Below are positions 1 to 9,997 of a DNA stretch of 64,000 nt, one piece after another (the first letter of the stretch is position 1; each line of letters begins with the position of its first letter). The stretch spans positions 883,835 to 947,834 of the forward strand of contig NC_059255.1 of assembly GCF_017591435.1 (NCBI RefSeq), written 5' to 3'. The position numbers were made by a program, and so were the translations under genes. Under the pieces are notes generated by a model, which searched no databases, was not told where the DNA came from, and saw nothing but the letters and a program-made list of their open reading frames with translations. This stretch comes from Portunus trituberculatus (lineage: Eukaryota; Arthropoda; Malacostraca; Decapoda; Portunidae).

Positions 1-174
1 ACTTTTCCAAAACAGTTTCCTCAAGAAATTTTACCATGATAGAATGACCATGGTGGAGGGATATGGCTCTGAGCAGCTTAATCACTTCTTCCACATGATG
101 CTCCTTCCTTTTATCTCCTTCCTCTTCTTTCTTCTCTTCTCTCCCTTCACTCTGCTTGCTGCACACGGAGTATC
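1..174 (-). other. candidate host exon, open to window edge
   Basis: On the minus strand a frame stays open from about position 200 down to base 1. A possible splice acceptor (ATGACAG) ends at 175. The peptide is charged in the middle (many E, K, R) and then becomes amphipathic, with 'EEVIKLLRAISLHHGHSIMV' near the window edge. It does not resemble the transposon proteins elsewhere in the window. I do not recognise the family. It could equally be a chance open frame, since the acceptor's pyrimidine tract is weak and no partner exon is visible. This is the only place where I would look for a host gene. Confidence 0.2.
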
Positions 175-1108
175 CTGTCATCACAAACACTTCATAGTAA
201 CACAGAAATATGTAACATAGCTAGGAAGAATTCAAATGTGAAGCATTAATGCAATAATACCCATAACAGTTTTTTTCAAACTATAGTATATGTTAAAAAC
301 TGCAAGTTTTCTTAAAGACACACCACCATCTTCAGTATAGCGTATTTAATGATGAAGTAATGAAACACTGCTAACATGTTTTTTGTCTGTGTAGTTGATA
401 TCAAGTATGGGCTAAAAAAAAAGCAAAATAACATTTTATGTACCATACATGCAAGGTATCATGAGAAAATGCATAGGCAGCAACAAATGTAAGGAAACTA
501 AAAACTTAAAAGATAACCATGAAATCAGGCACACACACAGGTTTCACTGCTATGGACTCTCATCATGTTATCTTGATGGTGCCTCCAGTTCAACTACAAC
601 CGGATACATTAGCCCATACAGTGATTAAGTCCTTCAGCACCATTAAATATGCATGCATAAGATAAACAATGTAATATGTGGGGAAGCAATAGCAAAAAAA
701 TGTGATTTTCTGACCCAAACCTAAAAATTGAGTTATTAATACTGCTGTTACTCTTGAAATGGTAAGTTCCTATCTTAATTCCTTATATGTTTAAATTGCC
801 ATTATTTAAGCACTTTAAAGATCTCTTTTAATGCTCTGCCAAGTGGTAGGCAATATGACTTTCGTTGCTTATGATTTTATAGCATTCTTTTTTATTTTTC
901 TATTTCTTTTTCTTTTGTGTGTATTTATATTAGACCTTCATATGGTAACATCAGGACAGAGCAGGAAGTGTATCTTGTGGTAGCCTCTGAGGTAGACAGT
1001 CACAGGCAGTGTCTTGCCGGACGTCTTAGAAGGTAGACATGTAGCGCTCTGTAGTTAATCATCTTTTAATTTTCCACATTTTCCCTGCACCTTAGAACAC
1101 TGAAAGTC
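175..1108. other. AT-rich stretch, no gene seen
   Basis: AT-rich sequence with short A and T runs and no open frame of note. No terminal repeats or tails were recognised. It may be intron or intergenic DNA next to the candidate exon on the left. Confidence 0.5.
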
Positions 1109-1740
1109 ATGGGTTGTCAATCAAAGCTGAAGACCAACCAGAAAGAAAGGATGAAGAAGCTGAATCAGAGAAGAAGGAAAGAAGAAAAGGGCAAAAATCT
1201 CAGTCGCTCAGCACAGTGACATCTGCCACCACCCACTCATGACCTGACCTCGGTCACACAAGTGTCCTTTCCATCACCACCACCTATGCCTGTTCCCTCA
1301 GCCTTACAGCAGTCAGCTTCACCATCACAAGCAGTAACTGAGTCACAAGAAACAACAAGGATAGATATACATTTTCATCTTTTGAAAAGCAAGATTCTTC
1401 CTCCATGTGAAGATGAGGAAAAATTCATTCTTTCTCGGTCACAACTTGAAAGTCTGGTATCAAGAACATGTACCATATGCTGGGGTATCAAGACAATGGA
1501 GGCAACAAATAACAGCTTTGACGCCTGTATCACTGTCATGTGTTCCACGTGCGGTGACAGTGACACATGAGTAACACCATGTCACTTGGTAGATGATGCT
1601 AGGAAGGAAAGACACCTCACTGAGCTGAACTGCAAGCTGGTATATGAGATAATAAATGACCTTGGCTGTACAGGATTGAACAGAATTATATAGCCTACAA
1701 ACATCATGATATGCACAGCTCAACAGAAAACGCCTCATAT
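1109..1740 (+). pseudogene. decayed Mutator-like transposase, N-terminal part
   Basis: One reading frame runs from an ATG at 1109 through about 200 codons and is broken by stops at 1217 (TGA), 1568 (TGA) and about 1691 (TAG). It starts with a basic stretch (MGCQSKLKTNQKERMKKL). Next comes a Ser/Pro-rich linker, then a likely zinc ribbon with two pairs, CTIC and CSTC, about 25 residues apart. After that comes 'HLTELNCKLVYEIINDLG', which fits the pattern 'N-x-x-hydrophobic...G-x-G-x-x-x-h-x-x-F/L' of the Mutator-like transposase domain common in invertebrate proteins. The catalytic part is missing. Family assignment is by pattern memory only. THAP-like or other zinc-ribbon transposon proteins are the alternative. 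Confidence 0.4.
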
Positions 1741-1799
1741 CTCAAATCTAAAGTTACTGATATTTCGACCACAATATCTCTATTAGTTTTTAAGTACTA

Positions 1800-2501
1800 C
1801 AAGTAACTCTTGATTTATGCGTTTGATTTACGTGTTTTTGTTATAAAGTGGCTGGAAAAATAATATAATTAATTTAATTTGCGCGATCGGTTTGCTTAAA
1901 CGCGATTTGGCCCAACCGCATTTTCAAACTGAGCGCCAGACGCAATTTCAAACTGCGTGCCAAAGAGTTCCGCAGCTGGCCAATAGGTGGGAGCTCCGCT
2001 CTTCTCGTGCCTCATTTGCAGCCTGCCAGCACTGAGTACAGACGGAATCTCTTCAATTCACCAAGATGGCCCCAAAACGTCCTTCATTCGGTTATTTTTG
2101 ATCAGTGGATTTTTTTTTTTTTTTTTTTTTAATAAAGTGGTAAAGCTCAGAGGAAGATGGTGACTGACTGTGGTGTGAATGGTGAAGGCATTGACGCAGT
2201 GAGTGTTAAGTTTATGAATTCTTTGTTTTGCTGTTTTCTCTCATTATTTTTTGCTTTCTCTTATTATTTCTTCCTTTTTCCTTTACTTTAAATACACTTC
2301 TAGTGCTTAGAATGGTAAATAATAAAAACATGTTAATTTAGCCAAATAAATGGAGTATTTTGTACAATTTTTGGGGGGACCACATCCCACATCCCCCCTA
2401 TTATCTTTTGTTTCTTATGAGAATTGCATGTTTGTTTTACGGGAATTTTGATGTATGCAATGCCTCTTGGAACACATCTATTGCGTAAATCAAGTTACCT
2501 G
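1800..2501. mobile_element. pogo/Tigger-type nonautonomous element, TA-flanked
   Basis: The left end (caagtaactcttgatttatg) matches the reverse complement of the right end (caggtaacttgatttacgca). TA dinucleotides flank both ends (1798-1799 and 2502-2503), the target duplication of Tc1/mariner/pogo elements. An ATG at 2066 begins 'MAPKRPS', a typical Tigger-style start, but a stop follows soon and a T-run interrupts the rest. A diverged copy of the same terminal region lies inverted at 37979-38168. No transposase is left. Confidence 0.75.
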
Positions 2502-2816
2502 TACAGGTAATCCCCGCTTAACGAACGTTCAAACCATGAAATTTCACTATAGCGAACATTTCCTTTTACTACTATCTGCTCCTATAATGAACAATGAACT
2601 CGCTTAATGAAATTTTATCCAGGTAATTTTTTCCAAGTTTGAAAGCCCGCCATATCATGCAAGCCGAGAGACTCTTGAATACACCAGCATCTCTTCTGGA
2701 CAAAATGCAAACCACTCATTCCACCCTTCCCTGCTCTTAGTTCAAAACAAAAACAGGGTTCATCTCGTCACCTCATGCTTAACCTTCCACCAAAACGCCC
2801 TGCAACCAGCCCTGCA

Positions 2817-3075
2817 ATGTCACTTAGCATTGCTAAGAAGACCAGAAAGTCTCTTACTCTCAAATTCAAGCTGGATATTATTCAAAGACACGACAAGCGA
2901 GAAAACTAATAGCATTGCTCACCACCATCTTGACTCCATCTACTGTCTCTACTATTTTCAAGTCAGCAGACTCAATTAAGAAGGCTGGTGAGACTGTATC
3001 TTCCTTGCAAGCTAAAAGAACCACCTGAACTCATGACTCTTCAATGGTTAAAATGGAAAGCCTTGTGGAAATGTG
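2817..3075 (+). pseudogene. Tigger transposase DNA-binding domain relic, copy 1
   Basis: The ATG at 2817 opens 'MSLSIAKKTRKSLTLKFKL', the start of a CENP-B N-terminal helix-turn-helix. The rest is broken by stops and shifts, but 'STIFKSADSIKKAGE' and 'MVKMESLVEMW' can still be read in another frame. In working transposases this domain binds the terminal repeats. The intact-looking parallel is at 50860 on the plus strand. Confidence 0.6.
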
Positions 3076-3211
3076 GTGCATAAGTTTTGTGTGCAGTACA
3101 TTGATGCATCCTTTGTTTACATTCAGCAGGTTGCCAGCTAGCATATTTCCTGCTTCACTCTCCCTCCCTTCATAAATCTAAGATCATCAACATTATAAAG
3201 TTACTTACATA

Positions 3212-3689
3212 CACCTAATCCTCCGTTATCACTTGAAATTGGTGGCTAAAAAACCACACAATAACGGAAGTGAAGAATGAATAGGAAATGTATAAATTTG
3301 TGCCTCAACCCCAAAATTTTCCTAAAAAACAGCTCTGAATAACAGAATACCACGTGCAAGACTGACGGGTAGCAGTGGTGGTGATGGTGAGCAGAGTGAC
3401 CAGAACCAATCAGCTTCATTATTCAAATCACGTGACGTGAATACACAGCGATGATTGGTTGCTGGCTCCTCCTCCTCATGATCATCTTCCTCCTCCTCCT
3501 CTTCCCCCATCTAAACATTCGTCAGTGTATGGTTGGGATATGGGTAGTACTACTACTTCTACTACTATTACTACTACTGCGGGTGTGCAATAACGACTTT
3601 CCACATGCGCTAAAACTGAATTTTACAGATTTTCATGTGCGATAACGCTTAAACGCAATAACGGAAGGGCGATAATGGAGGGTTAAGTG
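3212..3689. mobile_element. 478-bp MITE nested in Tigger element
   Basis: Ends are imperfect inverted repeats: CACCTAATCCTCCGTTATC on the left and, as reverse complement of the right end, CACTTAACCCTCCATTATC. TA is present on both sides (3210-3211, 3690-3691). The undisturbed site can be read in the copy at 50425-51468. The ends resemble those of the 29072-29324 MITE (CTTAACCCTCGGCTATCG). It carries no protein. A run of CTC/GAG and CTA/TAC repeats fills the centre and explains the short antisense frames there. Confidence 0.85.
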
Positions 3690-3926
3690 TACATTAGTGT
3701 ACATTATAATGACTTAGTCTTAAATTAAACTGCTTAAATGTTTAACTTCATAATTTTTTACTTTCAGTAAACCTTTTACTGTACTATAATGCACTCTCAC
3801 TTTGTTTACTCTCAATGGAAGTTCAAGTCAGTGGTCAAAATTGCTATAATTCGTTCACTTAACGAAAATTTGCACAATGTACATTTTTTTTAGGAACGTA
3901 CCCCGTTCGTTAAGCGGGGTTGCCTG

Positions 3927-4262
3927 TAATTTCAGATACAAAGGTATCAATAGAATGAAAAAACATGGATATTTTTTTTTTAACTATGGGCATGTCTAGA
4001 AAAACTAATAGAAAAGAAAAAAAAAAAGGTAGTTTTTGTCATCGATATTTGATTTTTTTCATATATGAACTATGATAATAAAAATGTTTTACGATACAAA
4101 GCAAGCTACATACTTCTACAGCAAGTATGAATGGGTATCGTAAAATTTTTATTATTACCTGGAAGGTATTCAGCGATGTCAATGAAATTTTGTCTGTATA
4201 ATCACTGGTCCTCATGTGCATGATGGTGCAAAAATGTTCTCTTAGGTTTGTTTAATATTTTT
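3927..4262. other. AT-rich spacer with a fold-back repeat
   Basis: Between the Tigger element and the mariner lies AT-rich DNA. Within it, ataataaaaatgttttacga (from 4074) and its near-reverse complement ending about 4160 form a fold-back of roughly 22-bp arms around a 40-50 bp loop. The mariner's left terminal repeat should be in this region, but I could not identify it. Confidence 0.5.
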
Positions 4263-4276
4263 ACAAATGGCGCTAA

Positions 4277-5197
4277 ATGTCATTAACCTGCATCATAGAG
4301 AAGATTGAGGCTTGCAACATGATTAAGTTCCTGCATTTGAAGGGTTACAGTGCCCGGCAAATCCTTGATGAAATGAAGGCTGTCAATGGTGATGATTGCC
4401 TGTCATATGACACTGTTGTGAGCTGGAAAAGGAGTTTCCAAACTGACCACATGTCCCTCATGGATAAGCCGAGAACTGGACGACCATCACTCACAGACAC
4501 TGTGGCCACAGTGAAAAAAGTGGAGGATCTTATCCTGGAAGACCGACGAGTAACCATCAAGTGACCATGCATGAGACTGGTCTTAGTTACGGCAGTGTGT
4601 GGAAAATTATTCATGATGAATTGCATGTGTCTAAGCTTAGATGTCAGCACGCTGGGTTCCGCACTACTGACCCCCTCTAAAGGCAAACACGGTGTGACCT
4701 GTTGAGGCAGATGTTGACTCTTTTGCAGCAGAATGAAGAGGATTTCTTTGGTCGTCTGGTAACTATGGACGAAAGTTGGATCTATCTGTATGACCCGGAG
4801 ACCAAAGAGATGAGCAAGGAGTGGAAGCACACCACACCCTCCTCCCTCTGAAGAAGAAAGGCTACTGCATGTTCACCAAAGGAGTACACCTCCTTGCTGA
4901 CAATACATCTGCCCACTCATCTCAAGTTGCAGTTGTGGAAGCAAGGCGATGTGGTTATGAAATCTTGCCACATCCGCCCTATTCTTCCGATCTCGCCCCA
5001 AGCGACTTTTCTTGTTCCCAGAGATGAAAAATCCACTGTGGGATCAGCAATTTGATGATACAGATGATGTCATTCCAGAGGTGGAACAGTGGTTTTCCAC
5101 GCAATCAGAGGACTTAGACAAAGGCGGCCTGCAGAAGGTCAAGAAACGATGGGAGAAGTGTGTCACTCTGGACAGTGACTATGTAGAGAAGTCTTAA
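4277..5197 (+). pseudogene. mariner transposase, internally deleted
   Basis: A Tc1/mariner-superfamily transposase of the mariner (DD34D) type. The N-terminal helix-turn-helix region reads 'SARQILDEMKAVNGDD' and is followed by 'LMDKPRTGRPS'. All three catalytic aspartate contexts survive: 'VTMDESWIYLYD' near 4765, 'LLADNTSAHSS' near 4900, and 'YSSDLAPSDF' near 4985. The C-terminus (KCVTLDSDYVEKS) is present. It is dead: TGA after 'RRVTIK' at 4562, later shifts, and a deletion between 'SKEWKH' (about 4826) and the second catalytic motif, so roughly 50-60 residues are missing. The 3' terminal repeat is absent; a LINE fragment begins just after the stop. Confidence 0.9.
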
Positions 5198-5221
5198 GAA
5201 CCACAAATAAAAATTAAGTTT

Positions 5222-6044
5222 ATCAAAACCAGGGAGGACTGTCTGCTGTTACAGAAGGATATAAACAAGATCCATGAATGGAGTAGGAAGTGGAAATTGG
5301 AGTTTAATGCCAAGAAATGTCACATAATGGAACTAGGAAAGAGCAAAAGAAGACCAGTATGGAATTATTTAATGGGAGAGGAACAAATAATGGAGAATAA
5401 AGAAGAAAAAGATCGGGAGTGATCATTCAGGAAAATCTAAGCTCCCAAAAAACACATAAGCAAGATATTTCATATATCATATAAAATGATGACAAACATA
5501 AGAGTAGCATTTCAATACATGGACAAAAATATGATGGAAAAAATCATCACAAGCATGATATGTCCAAGGCTGGAAAATGCAGCAGTGGTGTGGTCTCCAA
5601 ACACTAAAAAGGATATAGGAAGATTAGAAAGGATACAGAAGATTGCTACAAAGATGGTGCCAGAACTAAAAGACCTAACATATGAAGAACAATTGAAGGA
5701 AATGGGACTACCAACCTTACAAGATAGAAGAGAATGAGGGGACTTAACATTATACAAGATAGTCAATGGCATTGAAAAGATAGACAAGGAAGACCTGGTG
5801 CTAGTGACAGAAGATGGAAGGACAAGAGGACATGTAAAGAAGATTAGGATGAGGCAGTGTGTGAAGGATATTGGAAAATACAGTTTTCCACACAGAATGG
5901 TGGAGAAGTGGAATGCATTGAATAATGAAATTGTTACAGCACATAATGTGCATAACTTTAAAGAAAAATTGGATAAATGGAGACATGGAGACAGGACACT
6001 TTGAACCCCGTTTGAACTCTGTACAATACAACTAGGTAAATACA
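5222..6044 (+). pseudogene. CR1-like LINE, 3' end (post-RT domain and tail)
   Basis: 5'-truncated copy of the common LINE of this window. It covers the thumb region after the RT active site (EFNAKKCHIMELGKSKRRP), the C-terminal block 'RLERIQKIATKMVPELKDLT' and the ending 'VEKWNALNNEIVTAHNVHNF'. It finishes with the family tail actaggtaaataca at 6031. Shifts at about 5417 and a stop at about 5737 break it. It abuts the dead mariner on its 5' side. The 3' half lies in the inverted duplication and reappears at 63675-64000. Confidence 0.88.
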
Positions 6045-6045
6045 T

Positions 6046-6214
6046 ACAGTTTTCCACATAGAACGGTGGAAAAGTGGTATGTATTGAGTGATGAAGCTGT
6101 TACAGGACATAATGTGCAGAGTTTTAAAGAAAGATTAGATAAATGGAGACAATGAGACAGGACACTATGAGCCCCGTTCAAACCCTGTACAATACAACTA
6201 GACAAATACATACA
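6046..6214 (+). mobile_element. very short LINE 3' tail
   Basis: A second, 5'-truncated copy of about 165 bp carries only the last codons of the LINE protein (LDKWRQ...) and the tail caactagacaaatacatac, followed by an (AC)-rich run. It is diverged from the copy just upstream and sits directly 3' of that copy's tail, so two independent insertions are stacked. Confidence 0.8.
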
Positions 6215-6237
6215 CATATACAGACACACACACAAAC

Positions 6238-7600
6238 AACACTTAGAGAAACAGAAGGCTGCAAGGATATCTATATAAAGAAAAATAGAAATGAAGAAGA
6301 AAGGAAGAGATACAATGAACTGGCAGCAGCAGTAAGGGAAAAGAATAATGAAAGGTCAGAAGAGGAGAAGAAGGCATTTTTTTTGGAGAATTCTAGGAGA
6401 CAGGATAAGGAAATGGTATATAAACGAGAAGGAAGAGAAAAATGTGGAACATGTTTAACTAAAAATGATAAAGGCAAAAGACTAAAAATGATGTATACGA
6501 ACATAGACGGGGTTTTATCAAGTAAACTACAATTAAGAGATTACATAAAGAAAGAAAATCCAGATATTGTATGCCTGGTTGAAACAAAACTAAATAAGGC
6601 CATCAAAATAGACTTGGATAATAGGTATAATGTATGGAGAAGAGACAGAGTGGGTAAAGGAGGAGGAGGAGTCATGATTATGTTAAGGAAGGAGATAGTG
6701 ATAAACCAAGTGGAATGTGGAGAAGGAAAAGCAGAAGTATTGTATATTAAGATGCATATTAATAAAAAAGAGTTAACAATCATTGTAACATATGTGCCAC
6801 CAAAAACAAATTCATGGACCAATCAAGAATATAAAGACATGATAAATGACACAATAAGGAGTCTAATGAGAATCGTTAAAGAAAGGAGAAAAGTGATATT
6901 AGTAGGAGATTTCAACTGTAAAGAAGTGGACTGGGAAAATTATGAAAGTGGTATGGGGAAGAAGCCTGGGAGAAAGATTCTTGAACCTAATGATAGACAA
7001 TATGATGGACCAGAGAGTAAAGGAATGCACAAGATTCAGAGGAAACGACGAGCCGGCGAGATTGGACCTAGTTTTTACAAGGGTATACAAATGAATGATG
7101 ATATAAGATATAAGTGCCCATTGGGAAAGAGTGACCATGCAATATTAGAAATAGATATAGAAGAGGGAAAGGAAGATAGAGACGATTCATACAAAGGAGA
7201 CCGATTAAATTACAGAAAGGCTGATATTGAGAATCTCAAGAACTATTTTAAAAACGTAGACTGGGAGGAGATGGAAAACTCAGAGACAATGCAAGAGAAA
7301 TATAACTTATTTTTGGAAATATACAAAACAGGAGTCAGGGAATATGTCCCAAAATATAGACCTAAAGAAGGAAAGAAAGATTGGTTTAATGCAAGGTGTG
7401 CTAGGGCAAAGGAGAAAAGAGATGGAGCATGGAAAAGGTGGAGGAGAAATAGAAATCCAGCAAATAAGGAAAACTTCAAGGCAGCGAGAAATGAATATGT
7501 TAAGGTGAGGAAGGAAGAGGAAAAGAACTTCAAAAAAGACATTGTCGAAAAATGTAAGGAGCAACCAAAATTGTTCTATAGATTCATAAAGAAACAATAG
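6238..7600 (+). pseudogene. LINE B endonuclease domain
   Basis: Exonuclease-endonuclease-phosphatase domain that would nick target DNA for reverse transcription. Visible motifs are 'MMYTNIDGVLSSK', 'PDIVCLVETKL', 'VTYVPP', 'LVGDFNCKEVDW' and 'CPLGKSDHAILE' (the SDH catalytic pair). The frame is open for over 450 codons, but from about 6955 to 7085 it is read in the wrong frame. A G-run of 4 instead of 5 shifts it out, and a G-run of 3 instead of 4 shifts it back. About 42 residues, including the conserved 'RLDLVF' block seen at 15905, are thus scrambled, so the domain is probably inactive. The frame ends at a TAG after 'FYRFIKKQ', where 22 bp present in the 14-18 kb copy are missing. Confidence 0.85.
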
Positions 7601-7623
7601 AAAGGTTAAAAGAAGAGAACGGG

Positions 7624-8526
7624 ATGGTGGAAGACCCAAAAAGTATGGCAGAACTATTAAATAAAAAATTCCAGGAGGTCTTTACTAAGGAATCCAAATT
7701 TGAAAGGCCACAGGGTAATAGAGAGACAATCTATAGGAAAGAGATTAAAGTAACCAAGCTTGAAATAAAAGAGTTAATGAAGGAACTGGATGAAGAGAAG
7801 GCAATGGGACCAGATGAAGTCTCAGGCAGAATACTGAAAGAATGTAGTGAAGAATTAGCAAGTCCTATATACAACATCATAAAATGCTCAATAGAAAATG
7901 GAACAGTACCAGTAGAATGGAAAAGAGCTGAGGTGGTTCCCATATATAAGAGCGGAAGGAAGGAAGAACCTTTAAATTACAGACCGGTATCACTAACTAG
8001 TGTAATATGCAAGATGTGTGAAAGAATAATAAAGAAACAATGGATCGAGTTCCTTGAAGACAACAAATTAATATCAAATAGCCAATTTGGTTTTAGAATA
8101 AGACGGTCTTGTGTAACTAATTTATTGAGTTTCTATTCTAGAATAGTTGATAGAGTACAAGAGAGAGAGGGATGGGTTGACTGTATTTATTTTGATTTAA
8201 AAAAGGCATTTGACAAAGTGCCACATGCAAGATTACTATGGAAGTTAGAAGAGAAGGGTGGCTTAAAAGGAAGCACATTGAGATGGATAGAAAATTATTT
8301 GAGGGGGAGAGAAATAAGGACGGTAGTTAAAGATATGAAGTCCAAGTGGAGAGCAGTAGAAAGCGGAGTGCCACAGGGGTCAGTATTGGCACCAATACTT
8401 TTCCTCATTTATATTAACGACATGCCAGAAGGAGTGAACAGCTACATAAATCTGTTTGCAGATGATACGAAACTGTGCAGAGTTATAAAGCAAAAGAGGA
8501 TTGTGAAATACTGCAAGAAGACCTAA
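7624..8526 (+). pseudogene. LINE B reverse transcriptase domain
   Basis: A 300-codon open stretch covers the RT core: 'NYRPVSLTSVICKMCERI', motif A 'YFDLKKAFDKVPH', motif B 'GVPQGSVLAPILF' and motif C 'LFADDTK' (catalytic FADD intact). The usual 'FGFRKGRSC' reads 'FGFRIRRSC' here. The frame is lost just after motif C (at about 8490), where the related copy reads on into the thumb. It would copy the LINE RNA at the nicked target. Its counterpart in the inverted arm (62060-61203) is broken at other places. Confidence 0.88.
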
Positions 8527-9272
8527 ATAAGATCTGGGAATGGAGTAAAAGTGGAAATGGAATTCAATGTGAACAAAAGCCATGTCATGGAAATGGGAAA
8601 GAGTGAAAGACGACCTGTGGGAATCTATAAGATGGGAGATGGAGTAGAACTGGAGAAAGTAAAAAGGAAAAGGACTTAGGAGTGACGATGGAAGAAAACA
8701 ATCAACCAGTAAGCCATATTGATAGAATTTTAGAGAAACATATAATTTGCTAAGGAATATTGGAGTAGCATTTCACTACATGGACAAAGAAATGATGAAG
8801 AAATTGATAAGTACTATAATAAGACCCAGATTGGAATATGCAGGAGTAGTGTGGACCTCTCATAAAAGAAACACATAAGGAAATTGGAGAGGCTACAAAA
8901 ATTGGCTACAAGAATGGTTCCAGAATTTGAAGGGATGACATATGAGGAGAGACTAAAGGCTATGGATCTACCAACCCTGGAACAAAGAAGGAGAGAGGAG
9001 ACCTGATACAAGTTTATAAATTGATCAATGGAATGGACCAAGTGGATAATGAGAAACTGATCCTGAGAGAAGAATATGACATCCAAAGCACAAGATCGCA
9101 TAGTAAAAAGCTGAGAAAAGGAAGATGTCTGAGAGATATTAAAAAATATAGTTTCCCGCAGAGATGTATTGAGACGTGGAACAGTTTAAATGAAGAAGTA
9201 GTGTCTGCAACGAGTGTGCATACTTTTAAAGTAAGATTGGATAAGTGTAGATATGGAGACGGGGGCCACACG
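8527..9272 (+). pseudogene. LINE B C-terminal block
   Basis: Continuation of the same protein in shifting frames: 'EFNVNKSHVMEMGKSERR', then 'RNIGVAFHYMDKEMMKK', 'RLEYAGVVW' and finally 'SFPQRCIETWNSLNEEVVSA'. At least four indels against the copy at 17350-18130 break it. The 3' untranslated part is short and runs directly into the tail. Confidence 0.85.
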
Positions 9273-9352
9273 AGCATAAAGCCCAGGCCCTGTAAAACTA
9301 CAACTAGGTAAATACAACTAGGTAAATACACACACACACACAAACACACACA

Positions 9353-9801
9353 AACATGCGAGGTCAAGGCACGGTGAAGGTCAGACGCGCGGACCAACGT
9401 TCCTCGCGATCAGCTGATCTCAGTACCAGAGGTTGTTGTGTTTACCGAGGCCTGGCAAATGTGCGACTTGTGTGACAATAGTTTCCAGGAAGTACATTGA
9501 AAGGCACCATGAGTCAGAAAGAGCTCACACCCATAAGCAGGTATGAGAATTGGGAAAAAGTACAAGAAAAGGATGATTATGATGATGAAGGAGAGGAAAG
9601 ATTTGAAGGATTTGGTGAGACAAGTACCACCCTCCATTTTAAATTTGGAGAAAAAACTAGACAACTGAATAAGGGAGATGTTGTGGTCAATGTTATGTTA
9701 CCACGAAGAGGACACAGAGTAGCAGTGTTGTTTGTTCAGAAACTCTGTCACACTGTCTTCACAGGAGAGTTAACGAAAACACAGCTTGGGTTTTCCTTAT
9801 A
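9353..9801 (+). mobile_element. LINE 5' end fragment (5'UTR and ORF1 start)
   Basis: A separate LINE copy is represented by its 5' end: an untranslated leader with the palindrome GATCAGCTGATC (9408-9419), then an ORF1 start at 9509 (MSQKELTPISRYENWEK, followed by an acidic run DDYDDEGEERFEGFG). It parallels the leader and ORF1 start at 14115-14400. Homology stops near 9685; the next 115 bp are unrecognised, and a Tigger-like element begins at 9802. The open frame running on to 9892 is therefore a chimera, not a real protein. Confidence 0.7.
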
Positions 9802-9997
9802 CATTAAATCCTCATTATATGGTGGTTCTTTATCTGGTAAATTCACAGTTACAGTATTTGGAAATTACTACCCTCAATTCGATATGCGGTAAGAAAAATT
9901 CACATACGGTATCCGGTCATGTCATCCGAGAGGGCCTAGCACTTGGGAGCAGGGGTGATGACTTCATCCACGACACACCTCCCCGCCACTCACAGTA

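Larger units (their letters stand above)
2504..3926 (+). mobile_element. Tigger-derived element, copy 1 (with nested MITE)
   Basis: Terminal inverted repeats read CAGGTAATCCCCGCTTAACG at the left and CGTTAAGCGGGGTTGCCTG at the right. TA lies on both sides. The same family occurs at 25544-26592 (opposite orientation) and 50425-51468. It carries the remains of a CENP-B-type DNA-binding domain (see 2817-3075) but no catalytic domain. A 478-bp MITE is inserted at 3212-3689; without it the element is about 945 bp, close to the other copies (about 1,045 bp). The left TA (2502-2503) is shared with the element that ends at 2501. Confidence 0.85.
6238..9330 (+). mobile_element. CR1-like LINE, copy B (5'-truncated)
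   Basis: Non-LTR retrotransposon with apurinic-type endonuclease, reverse transcriptase and a C-terminal block, ending in two tandem copies of aactaggtaaatac (9299-9329) and an (AC)n run. It begins inside the ORF1/endonuclease linker at a point that can be matched to 15090 in the near-full-length copy. By eye it is very close to that copy, so this subfamily moved recently. Sequence features place it in the Jockey superclade (CR1/L2/Rex1-like); the exact clade is not settled here. Confidence 0.9.

Noticed and set aside
4345..4830. 161-codon minus-strand frame
   Set aside because: Antisense of the mariner transposase, whose sense strand shows DESW, DNTSAH and SSDLAPSDF.
5512..6057. 181-codon antisense frame and many similar Ser/Phe/Leu-rich antisense frames over LINEs
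   Set aside because: Shadows of A/G-rich LINE coding strands; the sense strand has clear RT/endonuclease motifs.
9497..9892. 131-residue protein starting like LINE ORF1
   Set aside because: Chimeric: LINE ORF1 start, an unknown 115 bp and the terminal part of a Tigger-like element read through.
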